This document shows positions 55,514-64,000 of a DNA stretch of 64,000 nt, piece after piece. The position numbers and the translations under genes are program-made. Under the pieces are notes generated by a model. That model saw nothing but the letters and a program-made list of their open reading frames with translations. It made no database searches and was not told the DNA's origin. The DNA lies in contig OY754468.1 of assembly GCA_963575645.1 (NCBI GenBank), positions 9,114,001 to 9,178,000 on the forward strand, read 5' to 3'. How positions within the stretch are numbered: position 1 is the first letter of the stretch; the number at the start of each line of letters is the position of its first letter. Source of the DNA: Xanthostigma xanthostigma (Eukaryota; Arthropoda; Insecta; Raphidioptera; Raphidiidae).

Positions 55514-56572
55514 AGACAATTTCGGGGGACTTCAAAATGGAAAAATATTATAAAATTTTTAAATGTGAATTTTGACCTAAACTAATACCATTCACTACTA
55601 GTGGGTTGGAACGGGAAAACACATTAAAAAACTCATAATCTAGCGAAAAGAGGGTACGAATTGTTGGAATAGGTCGCTAACATAAGTAGATACAGAATAA
55701 TTAATTACATAAATACATATGTTAGGTCCACAAATTATGTTTATTTGTGTTTCAGAATTGGCCCATTTGCGTAATGCACACTTCCAAAAAAGGTGGATGC
55801 ATTGTACCATTGTTTTGGTACTTGGTTCTACAGTGGGTTCATCGATAGTGGTAACAGTGAATAATTCTTGTTATCCTACTAGATACGAAAAACAGTTTTT
55901 ACCATTCCAACCCACAAGTAGGGAATGGTACTAGTTTGGGTCAAAAATTACTTTACCAAAATTTTACAATATCTTTTCGTTTTGAGGTCTCCCAAATCCA
56001 AAACACATACTTTTGGAAAAACTCTGTGAGTCTGTTTGTCTATGAACACAATACAGATCAAACGGATGAAGTATGAACGGATTATGAAACCAAATTTGGG
56101 GAGGATGTTTGGTATACAAATATTTAGAGCCCTATTGTTTTTGGGGAAAATTGGCGTATGCGCAGAAGAGATATATGCTAAAACGGTGTTTTTTATATAA
56201 TAATGGTATACTTTTCATAATGCCTTATTATTCTATCTTTTTTCAAGAAAGTTTTGTTTAAAAAATTTTGTTTCTAAACTTTAGTTTCGGATATATTTTG
56301 AAAATAAAAAAAATCAGCTTCTCTTTTGTTTTGTAGATCTGTCAGAAATAGACTAGTTAAGCATGCTTTGATTAATTTTTACATGACGTCGAACATATTT
56401 TGTAGGTAACGATGGCAACGAATAGCAAATATCATATTGCATACTAACCATTACCCGCGTCACCTCACGCGATATCAGAAAGTTTATTTTCTTTATTATA
56501 CTATATCAAATGTCAACATTTTTCGAGTTGGAATGGTCTCGTCGCCCAATTGGCTGGAATTTTTTGTATCTA
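55514..56572. repeat. ~650-bp repeat family (copy 4), with inverted short arm
   Basis: 55514-55615 is the first ~100 bp on the minus strand, followed by a spacer of about 280 bp and the full body on the plus strand (55897-56572, from 'ccaacccacaagtagggaat' to 'ccaattggctggaatttttt'). Confidence 0.7.
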
Positions 56573-56984
56573 GTACATCGTTATCACTATCGGTGAACGC
56601 ACTGTACATGATATTGTTATTTTAACAATGACACAACAGATTCGTATTATTTCCATTCAAAAATTAAACCTGATTAAAGAATGTTACTTGTACTGCATTC
56701 ATCCACGTGAATTCTTTAAATAATGACTATTGCAACTTTACAACCGTAAATCAAAAAGTCAAACTGAAAATTTCTTAAGTACACAATTAATGCTGTGGAA
56801 GAAGGCAAAAACGCTTTTAAGTATCCGTAATGATAAAATTTATAAAGACATCTGACGCAATAACTTGTTCTATATACCTACAGTTAATTTTATTTAAGAT
56901 GCAAGATAAATGAATTTTTACTATATTGTAGCAATGGAAATCATTAATGCATTACAGAAAATCGTTCCACATAAAATTCGAATC

Positions 56985-57340
56985 CCGGCGGGGGCAGATG
57001 TGGCTGGGAATTTTTCCTGTTGCCTCTGCCGAGAAACGGTAATTCCTGTACCGGTCATCTTGTTGAGGTTTTCCATGGGTTCCCTCAATAATTCTAGATA
57101 AATATCGAGATAGTTCTTTATTCAAGGCCATGGTCGATTACCTGTCAAACTCCTATGCTCAAAAGTTGTCTACCTTATCATAATGTCCTAAAATTCCTTA
57201 ATTCGCCCATTGCTATAAATTAAGTGGAAGTTTAAAAATGTAGAAAATAACGAGAAGTGTGATATATGGAAAATAGTAATGGTGCGAATGGCGTCTGTTA
57301 TGACATAAAGTCGAGAAAAGGACGTTAAACGCATTATTAT
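56985..57340 (+). mobile_element. ATT-tailed retroposon (copy 4)
   Basis: Runs from 'gcgggggcagatgtggctgg' to 'gacgttaaacgcattattat'. It has the longest 5' part of the four copies. The tail is short; no clear target duplication. Confidence 0.7.
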
Positions 57341-57479
57341 GAGAAGAAAAAAACTCCGTAAAGTATTCTGCATCCACAAGCATCCAAAACTTCAGGTTCG
57401 TTACCACATAAGGGATACTTGCGGAGCAAGGTGCAACTATAACCGCGTCTAAAACCATGAAATGAGCGATTACAGTGAG

Positions 57480-57960
57480 TTTGGTTCGTGTGCACGGAGT
57501 ACACGGAGCGACCCGATAACCACGGCTTTTTGCATGCGATAGACTAGTGACTCAGTATTACGCTGACATGCCGGAATAGATTTTATATATTTTGCCAACA
57601 GTGACGATTTGGCTCCTCCAAGAACACCAATTATAAGAACAATAATTTAACAGAATACTCTGGATACTGCCTCCTGAGTTCAAAAAGAAGGTCTTGATAT
57701 TTTGACCGCTTGTCAGTCTCTTTCGTTCGTTTCAGCAGGAGCTGAGAATTCGATGACATACATAACTCGCGTGGTTTTATCAAGAAGAACTATATCAGGC
57801 TTTGTAGCTGAAAGTTGTCTGGTATAGTACTGGATGAACAGTTCCAGAAAATCTTTCACGATTCATTCTCGACAACGGACTCAATATCGCCGGGAACATA
57901 ACCCATCCCGGCTGTTCTTCTTCCTGGCCATCATGATCCGCCGAGAATGATCCGAGGTTG
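57480..57960 (-). pseudogene. LINE relic with restriction-like endonuclease-type domain
   Basis: On the minus strand, pieces in shifting frames read KDFLELFIQYYTRQLSATKP, then DIVLLDKTTRVMYVIEFSAP, then KYQDLLFELRRQYPEYSVKL, then IGVLGGAKSSLLAKYIKSI. The P-D-I-V...D-K spacing followed by K-Y-x-x-L and a late I-G-x-L-G is what I know from the C-terminal endonuclease of R2/R4/Dong/NeSL-type LINEs. A stop and frameshifts make it dead. No reverse transcriptase block was found beside it. Clade not determined. Confidence 0.6.
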
Positions 57961-58608
57961 ATCCATGTCCCTAATCCTAATATCCGTGTATTCCGTCCCT
58001 CATATTATGTCTCTGTTATATTTGTTGCTTCATACTGCGTCGCTTATGTTCCCAATCATTCAATTTAGCCCTGGCTAATTACTTGTCAGAGTATAAGCCA
58101 TTTATTTGTTAAATAAAAAGAAAATATTACAAATACAATAATTTTCCAAATATGTTTACTAAGTCAAATTTACCGTAATAAGTTTAGTCAAATAATATTG
58201 CTTAGACTAGGACTATATTTCACTTCCAGGGTTAATCCCAGCTTCTCTTGACCATAAAGTCCTCTGTTGAGATGTTTTCGTGCAAAGATAAAATCTACCA
58301 ATAAATAAAATCTACTAAAATAAATCATAAGTACACATTGGAGTGATAGGATAGTATGCTAGTTAAAAATTAACTAGGAAAAAGCTGACATCCATGGCCT
58401 TAAATCAGTCATCAATAAATTTTGAAGAGATTTATTACCATTATATGGTTAATAACAAGGTCTATATGCATTGTTCGCGCTTGCCAGTGGCGGCGGATAA
58501 ATTTAGGTCAAAATTTTTAAATTTCTCGCTATAATAATTTCTAATATTACAAACTAGACTAACCATGTTTTAAAATTATGTTCTAAACTTGCTCGGTTTT
58601 GAAGATTC
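57961..58608. other. No gene recognised
   Basis: AT-rich, no supported frame. Confidence 0.35.
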
Positions 58609-58616
58609 CTATAGAC

Positions 58617-58894
58617 CAGGGGCGGGCAAATCTTTTGATCGGCGGGCCACATAGCTGATGAAAATTTGACCGCGGGCCGTATGGCTGATGAAAATTTCAC
58701 CGCGGGCCAAAAATTTGCAGAGCAAAAAAAAAGTCCTCACATTCTATTTCCGCATTTGCAGAGAAAAAAAAAGGTCCCCACATTCTATTTCCGCATTTTA
58801 CTATTTTAATAAAATTTTCTAAAATGCTTCGCGGGCCGGACAAAATTGCGCTGCGGGCGGATCCGGCCCGCGCGCCGCCATTTGCTCAGGCTTG
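58617..58894. mobile_element. hAT MITE, 278 bp, perfect 8-bp target duplication
   Basis: Flanked by 'ctatagac' at 58609-58616 and 58895-58902. Ends CAGGGGCGGGCAAATC and 'catttgctcaggcttg'. Two internal pairs of direct repeats: 'gctgatgaaaatttgaccgc' (about 40 bp) and 'cattctatttccgcattt' (about 45 bp). GC-rich ends, non-coding. Confidence 0.9.
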
Positions 58895-58964
58895 CTATAG
58901 ACTATAGAGAGAATTTTCAATTTTCATCACTTTTTCTGCTTATATTTTTTGTACCTATCTTCTA

Positions 58965-59295
58965 TCTATACTAATATATAAAGCTGAAGATTTTGTTTGT
59001 TTGGTTGAACGAGCTAATCTCAAGAATTACTGGTTCAAATTGAATTTTTTTTGTTGGATAGTCCATTTATCGAGGAAGCCTATAGGCTGTATAATATCAC
59101 GCTACGACCAATAGAAGCGGAGCATCAATAAAAATTTTACTCAAAATATGTTCGTCCGACAAAAACTTTTGAACGGTAACTCCGATCATCATGAAATTTG
59201 GACACAACATTCATCTTGGTGATAAATGTGCGTACTCATATCCCTTCCCCCCATTCGTTCTTTTGCGCCCGGGTGAAACCGGGCGGGACCGCTAG
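58965..59295 (+). mobile_element. LEP1-like Helitron without insert (copy A10)
   Basis: TC at 58965 after A, CTAG at 59292-59295 before T, standard 3' hairpin. Empty at the tRNA-insert site. Confidence 0.85.
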
Positions 59296-59735
59296 TTTTA
59301 TATATAAAGATAATATTAGTACAGATGTCTCTCGAACGCACCCTGTATGTTCCAATTTTAGTAATATGATGTCCACAAAGTACCTCTTTCGCTAATTATG
59401 CAATCCTATGCTCATTATGCAAATATTCAGTGACTACTTTATTTATGAGTGTAAAAACTGGAACTATTAATAATCTATAAAAATTTCAAGGGTAATAAAA
59501 TCGACACCACGATTTTTTTAAAATAAATATGTAAATAGGCAAAATAATTGTTTAGTTTGTGGTATATTAAAAAATGTTGTTGAAATTTGTTATCTTGGTT
59601 AAAATATTCGGGGCTTTTGAATAATGAAAAATACAAGTCATAAAATATTTTGCTTTTTATAATTGGTACGATCGTAAAACGCATCAGCTACATTAATGAA
59701 TTTTATGTATATTTGTGACGTTTTATGAATACAGT
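59296..59735. other. No feature recognised
   Basis: AT-rich spacer. The minus frame 59475-59684 has no motif. Confidence 0.35.
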
Positions 59736-59947
59736 CGAACCTTAATATGCACGAGTTCAAGGGACGATCTCTTTTTCGCTTATGGAGGTTGTTCACTAAC
59801 CCGAGTTTCTAGCTTATAGAGGTACAGGAGTGGTCTTTCTGTCGACTTATAGAGGTATACCTACTATACAAAAACAATGTCAGTTAGTTAAGCTATTTAT
59901 GACTTATTCTTAAATTTCGTAGAACTATTAATAAATTTGTAGCGTAA
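59736..59947 (-). mobile_element. pogo-like element, truncated
   Basis: Begins after TA with CAGTCGAACCTTAATATGC and shares 'cgcttatggaggt', 'cactaacccgagtttct' and 'atgacttattcttaaatttc' with the element at 50867 in inverse orientation. Its other end is missing, apparently cut by the Ty3/Gypsy insertion that follows. Confidence 0.6.
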
Positions 59948-60188
59948 TGTTTATTATGTTTTGTTATACAAGATTTGAATAACAATAATGTTAGATACAA
60001 TTTGCTATAAACCAGATATTAAGATTTTTACATTAGCGTTTCTTATTAAATATGCACGTCCATAAGTATATAACATACTACTACTAAAATTGACATTTCA
60101 ACTCAACAGTGAACTTCTAACCATTGATTTATAACAATCATTGATATATAATAATCATTGATATATACTGTTCTATCCTCCTACATCA
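59948..60188 (-). mobile_element. 3' LTR of the Ty3/Gypsy element (tentative ends)
   Basis: On the minus strand, TGATGTAGGAGG at 60188 directly follows a polypurine tract, as expected for the LTR start. I place the end at ...AATAAACA (59948) because the neighbouring truncated pogo-like element resumes there and CA is the usual terminus. Without the 5' LTR in view, the length of about 240 bp is an estimate. Repeated 'atcaatgatt.ttatatatc' words occur near its start. Confidence 0.45.
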
Positions 60189-60198
60189 CTCCCCTTTC
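60189..60198 (-). other. Polypurine tract
   Basis: 'gaaaggggag' on the minus strand, immediately before the LTR start TG. It primes plus-strand DNA synthesis in LTR retrotransposons. Confidence 0.7.
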
Positions 60199-60261
60199 AG
60201 TAACGGAGTTTTGTGGGTCACCTGAAATGATACAATTAAACAAATTTTAAAACAAAAAATC

Positions 60262-60534
60262 TTAAAATACTTGTACTTCGTTAGCAAAACGAACGGGCAG
60301 GCGTATCTGTCGTCCTCGTCTTGTTACTTTTTGTTCGGTTTGATCTTCTGGCTGAAGCTGCGGTGGTGTTGGTGTCTTATTTATTATTTCGGGGCTCTTC
60401 TGATCTGTTTGGTCTGATAGTAAATATGCAGGTTTCAGTCGATCTATTGAAATATTGACTATTTTTTCTTTTATTTTGAGCGTATAATATTTGGAAAATC
60501 GTTGGAGGACCAAGAAGGGTCCTTCGTAGGGTGG
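60262..60534 (-). pseudogene. Severed C-terminus of Pol (GPY/F module)
   Basis: Directly after the TAG that ends the main Pol frame (60535-60537), the same frame stays open for about 90 codons to 60262. It begins with a GPF-type block (YEGPFLVLQRF) and continues VNISIDRLKPAY, the C-terminal integrase module of Ty3/Gypsy elements. A single-base change to TAG is the simplest reason for the break. Confidence 0.8.
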
Positions 60535-63309
60535 CTACAGCGATTTCTTCACTCTGTCTGTTCGCAGAAATACGTGTGAGCAAGTACTGAGGTCTGTAGG
60601 AACGTAAATCTGCTGCTGTGATTGTTTTCGCGTAGCAGGTGGTTTTAGTTGTTCGATGCGTTTTCGTAGATCGGATATAAAATCATCACAATTAATAGAT
60701 ATTGTCGGTGAATGAAAGAATTCTCCCGGTAATCTTATTGTAGTACCATATACTAATTCTGCAATTGAATATTTGCAATCACCTCTTATAGCTGTCCTTA
60801 ATCCTAATAATACGGTTGGCAGTGTTTCGGTCCAGCTAATGTTATTGTGAGCTCTAATTGCGGCTTTTAGAGTACGATGAAGTCTTTCAATTTTGCCATT
60901 ACATTGTGGATGATACGGTGTTGTATGATGTAATTTTGATCCGCATATTTTGGTTAAATTTATAAACAATTCACTAACAAACTGTCTACCTTGGTCTGTT
61001 AATATGGAAACTGGGGCACCAAATCTAGTAATCCAATTGTTGTAAAATGCTTTTGCTATTGTTTCAGCCGTTATATCAGTTGTTGGTACGACTTCCATCC
61101 AACCGGTGAATCGGTCGATGCACGTGAGGCAGTACACGTAACCCTGAGATGGGGGTAACGGGCCAATGATGTCCAAGTGCACCACGTCAAATCGTTCATC
61201 AGGCGCTTTGAAAACGCCAAATTTAGATTTAGTATGTCTCGTTATTTTATTACGTTGGCAACTCAGGCAGGCCTGTGTCCATTTGCGAACATCGTCTTTG
61301 ATTTTTGTCCAAATAAATTTCGATGTTATTTGTTTTACAGTACTTTTTACGCCAGTATGGGCAAAATTATGTATTTGTTCGAAAATTGCCATTCGAAATA
61401 ATTTAGGAATGTAAGGTCGTACGTTCGGGGTAGATGTGTCACACCAAAGGAATTTTCCTGATGCTAGTTCATATTTTTTGAAAATAAGCGAAGAGTCTTT
61501 TTTATCGCTGTGTAGAAATCTTGCTAATTCCGAATCGTTTTCTTGAGCCTCAGCAACTTTTTCGTAGTCAATAATGACTTTATTTACTTCCTCGATACGT
61601 GACAGGGCATCGGCTACAGGATTTTCGTTCCCTTTTACATGTGATATTGTTGTTGAAAATTGAGATATGAACTGCAATTGGCGTTGCTGTCTCGGGGATG
61701 CTTTATCGTTTTTCTGCTTAAATGCATATATTAAAGGCTTATGATCTGTTGTTATAGAAAATTCTCTCCCCTCCAAAAGGTATTTAAACTGTTTGATTGA
61801 GAGATATATTCCTAATAGTTCTCTGTCGTATGTGCTGTATGCTCTCTGCGCAGCAGTTAATTTTTTTGAATAAAATGCTATAGGTCGCCACGTACCGTTT
61901 TCGTATTGTTGTACTACTGCTCCGATTGCAACGTCCGAAGCATCGGTTGTTAGGTTTAGAGGTAAGTCAGCGCAAGGGTATGCGAGTAACGTTGCATTTG
62001 CCAAGTCCGTCTTGCACTTTGTAAACATTTCCTTTGCTTTCTCGGTCCATTCAATTTTTGTACGATCTCTTTTCTTCGCACCTTTTAGATACTCGTGTAG
62101 TACGGCTTGCGTGTGCGCAGCATCCCTGAGGTACCTTCTGTAATAATTGACTAAACCTAGGAATGTACGCAATTCATGAACAGTGTTTGGAAGTGGATAT
62201 TCTTGTATCGCTTTAACTTTGTCAGGTAATGGTTTTGATCCAGAAGATGAGATATGATATCCCAAAAAGTCTAGTTCTTCTACGCCAAAAACTGATTTTG
62301 AAATGTTTATTCGGAGACCGTGGTTATTAAGTCTATCCAACACTTTTATTAAATGGGTTTTGTGTTCTGATAAGGTGGTTGATGCAATAAGAATGTCGTC
62401 CATGTATGGAAATATAAAGTCCAGTCCATGGAAAACCTCATTTATAAATCTTTGAAATGTTGCAGGGGCATTTTTCAACCCAAAACTCATAACATTGAAC
62501 TCGTAAAGGCCAAAAGGTGTTATGATTGCTGTTTTCTTTTTGTCTTCTTCGATTATTGGTATTTGAAAATATGCTTTGAACAGATCAATTTTAGAGAATA
62601 TTGTTTTACCTTTTAGGATGTGGTGAAAATCCTCTATTCTGGGGATCGGATATCGATCTGGTACTGTTAAATCGTTTAAGCGTCTGTAGTCGCCACAGGG
62701 ACGTGAAGATCCATCCTTCTTACTGACGATATGCAACGGACTAGCCCATTCCGATTTTGATGGACGAATTATTCCGGCATCCAACATGAATTTAAATTCT
62801 TCTTTTGCTATTTTTAATCGAGCATGATCCAATTGTCTTGGTCTACAAAATACTGGACTACCATGGGTTTCAATTGCATGCTTTACTTTATGTTTAATAT
62901 TATTTGGTTTTAAAGTTGGTGTTGTGATATGAGGGTATAAAGCAAGTAAATCTTGAAATTTTGATTTTTCACTTACGGAACTGATTATTTCATCCGCTGA
63001 TATGGATTCGATGTTGCCATGTACAGCTAGCTTTGTCGAACCATCGATTAGTCGCTTGCCTCTGATATCTATCAAAAGGTTGAATTCTTTTAAAAAGTCT
63101 GCACCCAATATACCACGTTTAATTTTGGCAATAATAAATGGCCATTGAAACTGTCTTCGCAACCCTAAATCGAGGTTTAATATTTTACTGCCAAAGGTTT
63201 GTATTTCTGAATTATTAGCAGCGTAAAGTTTATATTCATGACTTGGTTTTGAATTTTTTGACGGAGGCAGCAATGATACTTCCGCTCCGCTGTCCACTAA
63301 AAATTGCAA
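60535..63309 (-). CDS. pol: Ty3/Gypsy Pol: protease, reverse transcriptase, RNase H, integrase
   Basis: 924 codons from a TTG used here only as a marker; the frame is open back to the frameshift site at 63405-63411. Order: aspartic protease (DSGAEVS, about residue 6), reverse transcriptase ([14 protein letters not shown] about 240, [11 protein letters not shown] about 275, YMDD about 302), RNase H ([11 protein letters not shown] about 454), integrase with HHCC finger (about 645-685) and catalytic D713, D772, E808 (35 residues between the last two). The set replicates the element's RNA and inserts the DNA copy. The GPY/F tail is cut off by a TAG. The Gag finger and protease context resemble the CsRn1/Kabuki lineage. 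Confidence 0.93.
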   Translation of the reverse strand: MQFLVDSGAEVSLLPPSKNSKPSHEYKLYAANNSEIQTFGSKILNLDLGLRRQFQWPFIIAKIKRGILGADFLKEFNLLIDIRGKRLIDGSTKLAVHGNIESISADEIISSVSEKSKFQDLLALYPHITTPTLKPNNIKHKVKHAIETHGSPVFCRPRQLDHARLKIAKEEFKFMLDAGIIRPSKSEWASPLHIVSKKDGSSRPCGDYRRLNDLTVPDRYPIPRIEDFHHILKGKTIFSKIDLFKAYFQIPIIEEDKKKTAIITPFGLYEFNVMSFGLKNAPATFQRFINEVFHGLDFIFPYMDDILIASTTLSEHKTHLIKVLDRLNNHGLRINISKSVFGVEELDFLGYHISSSGSKPLPDKVKAIQEYPLPNTVHELRTFLGLVNYYRRYLRDAAHTQAVLHEYLKGAKKRDRTKIEWTEKAKEMFTKCKTDLANATLLAYPCADLPLNLTTDASDVAIGAVVQQYENGTWRPIAFYSKKLTAAQRAYSTYDRELLGIYLSIKQFKYLLEGREFSITTDHKPLIYAFKQKNDKASPRQQRQLQFISQFSTTISHVKGNENPVADALSRIEEVNKVIIDYEKVAEAQENDSELARFLHSDKKDSSLIFKKYELASGKFLWCDTSTPNVRPYIPKLFRMAIFEQIHNFAHTGVKSTVKQITSKFIWTKIKDDVRKWTQACLSCQRNKITRHTKSKFGVFKAPDERFDVVHLDIIGPLPPSQGYVYCLTCIDRFTGWMEVVPTTDITAETIAKAFYNNWITRFGAPVSILTDQGRQFVSELFINLTKICGSKLHHTTPYHPQCNGKIERLHRTLKAAIRAHNNISWTETLPTVLLGLRTAIRGDCKYSIAELVYGTTIRLPGEFFHSPTISINCDDFISDLRKRIEQLKPPATRKQSQQQIYVPTDLSTCSHVFLRTDRVKKSL

Positions 63310-63392
63310 ACCTGTTTTTTTATCGTATATAAATAGACGAGATTTGCAGCTCTCTTGGGTCGGTGAGGTAGCAGAGTTGGCTGCGAGCTCTA

Positions 63393-64000
63393 CTACTGGT
63401 TTGAGTTTTTTTGCGGTTGAACTTGTTTATTGTTTGGTTGATTTTGCCAAGAACACGGTTGCTTGCACTTATCTTCATAGCATTTGTTTCCAAATTTATA
63501 ATGAAAAAAGCAATATTTTCCGTTAGGATTGAATTTTCCTCTTGATCTGCTGCGACTTCTGCTAGATGATCTACAACAGCCAGGTGACCTTGATCTAGAG
63601 TCACGATCAGTTGGTCGGAGTTGTAAGGCACTTATTTGGTTTTCTAATGATGTTATTTTTGCCAAAAGATTCTCAATATTGTTTTCTTGTTTGTTGACAC
63701 TGAATATTTCCTTATGTGGGTTAATCTCAATTATTTTATCTGCCATTATTGACAATTTCTCCAGGGATTCGTCAGAAACGATTAAAATATTTCTAATCGA
63801 GTCCGGCAACTTATCCAGCCATAGAGTTTTGAGAACTTTATCTGTGATTTCGGAACCTGCTAATGTTTGCATTTTTCTAAGAAGTTGGCTCGGTTTGTTA
63901 TCACCTAATTCGAAACCCGTTAACAATTGTTTTATATTTTTATCTTCACTTGCCTTAAAGATATTAAGAAAACGTTGTTTAGCGGTTGAATACTTATTTT
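63393..64000 (-). CDS. gag: Ty3/Gypsy Gag, C-terminal part (runs off the window)
   Basis: Open from the right window edge to TAG at 63393-63395, about 202 codons. The capsid C-terminal part includes [13 protein letters not shown] and [14 protein letters not shown], typical of Ty3/Gypsy Gag. A coiled-coil-like stretch ([16 protein letters not shown]) is followed by an Arg/Ser-rich basic segment and one zinc finger of form C-x3-H-x6-C-x4-C ([16 protein letters not shown]), as in CsRn1-type Gag. It packages element RNA. Its N-terminus, the primer-binding site and the 5' LTR lie beyond 64000. Confidence 0.85.
   Translation of the reverse strand, partial: NKYSTAKQRFLNIFKASEDKNIKQLLTGFELGDNKPSQLLRKMQTLAGSEITDKVLKTLWLDKLPDSIRNILIVSDESLEKLSIMADKIIEINPHKEIFSVNKQENNIENLLAKITSLENQISALQLRPTDRDSRSRSPGCCRSSSRSRSRSRGKFNPNGKYCFFHYKFGNKCYEDKCKQPCSWQNQPNNKQVQPQKNSNQ
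63405..63411 (-). promoter_or_regulatory. -1 ribosomal frameshift site A AAA AAC
   Basis: In the gag frame the codons read CAA AAA AAC, giving the canonical heptamer A_AAA_AAC in the correct phase. A -1 slip here leads straight into the Pol frame, which is open from this point. Gag ends 10 bases downstream. I did not model a downstream stimulatory structure. Confidence 0.75.

Noticed and set aside
63320-63631. 103-codon minus frame overlapping gag and pol
   Set aside because: Wrong frame relative to both Gag and Pol motifs; a shadow of the overlap region.

Overview
This window looks like a transposon-dense stretch of an insect nuclear chromosome, most likely from a moth or butterfly. Base composition is AT-rich. 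It holds many short Helitrons with the termini of the lepidopteran LEP1 group, an interspersed repeat that opens with a 'ccggccaagtgcgagtcgga'-type head, a retroposon family with ATT tails, and non-LTR elements of Jockey type and other LINE types. I found no convincing host gene. Every long open frame belongs to a mobile element, so the window is probably intergenic or intronic.

Layout. 1-9.5 kb: a perfect 129-bp inverted repeat cut by the left edge, Helitrons (one carrying a tRNA-Lys-like module and a nested LINE), and three inverted-repeat elements. 9.5-19 kb: tRNA-like repeat heads, a 130-bp-arm palindrome, a hAT element, a retroposon with an 18-bp target duplication, and a PIF/Harbinger element with transposase remains. 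19-24 kb: a Tigger/pogo deletion derivative, another Helitron and a THAP-domain relic. 24.07-28.40 kb: a near full-length Jockey retrotransposon with a 13-bp target duplication; its ORF2 is intact and its ORF1 carries one frameshift. 28.8-41 kb: nested repeats, a pair of sister Helitrons of another family, several LINE relics and a decayed hAT transposase. 41-60 kb: few coding remains, more Helitrons, foldback elements (one with arrays of an 8-bp TTCGACGC motif in both arms), a perfect 28-bp hairpin, and repeated copies of an unnamed ~650-bp family. 59.9-64 kb, minus strand: the 3' part of a Ty3/Gypsy retrotransposon (3' LTR, polypurine tract, Pol, and Gag running off the window), with a canonical -1 frameshift heptamer between gag and pol and one stop codon near the end of Pol.

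How the parts relate. Nothing forms a host pathway. The biology is transposon life cycles and nesting: LINE into Helitron, Jockey into a probable P-like element, hAT MITE into hAT relic, repeat into repeat. The better leads are a Helitron lineage that amplified with a tRNA-Lys insert (empty and filled sites are both present here), the TTCGACGC foldback element, the two hairpins with perfect arms, and the nearly intact Jockey and Ty3/Gypsy copies. I did not find a convincing new defence or metabolic system.
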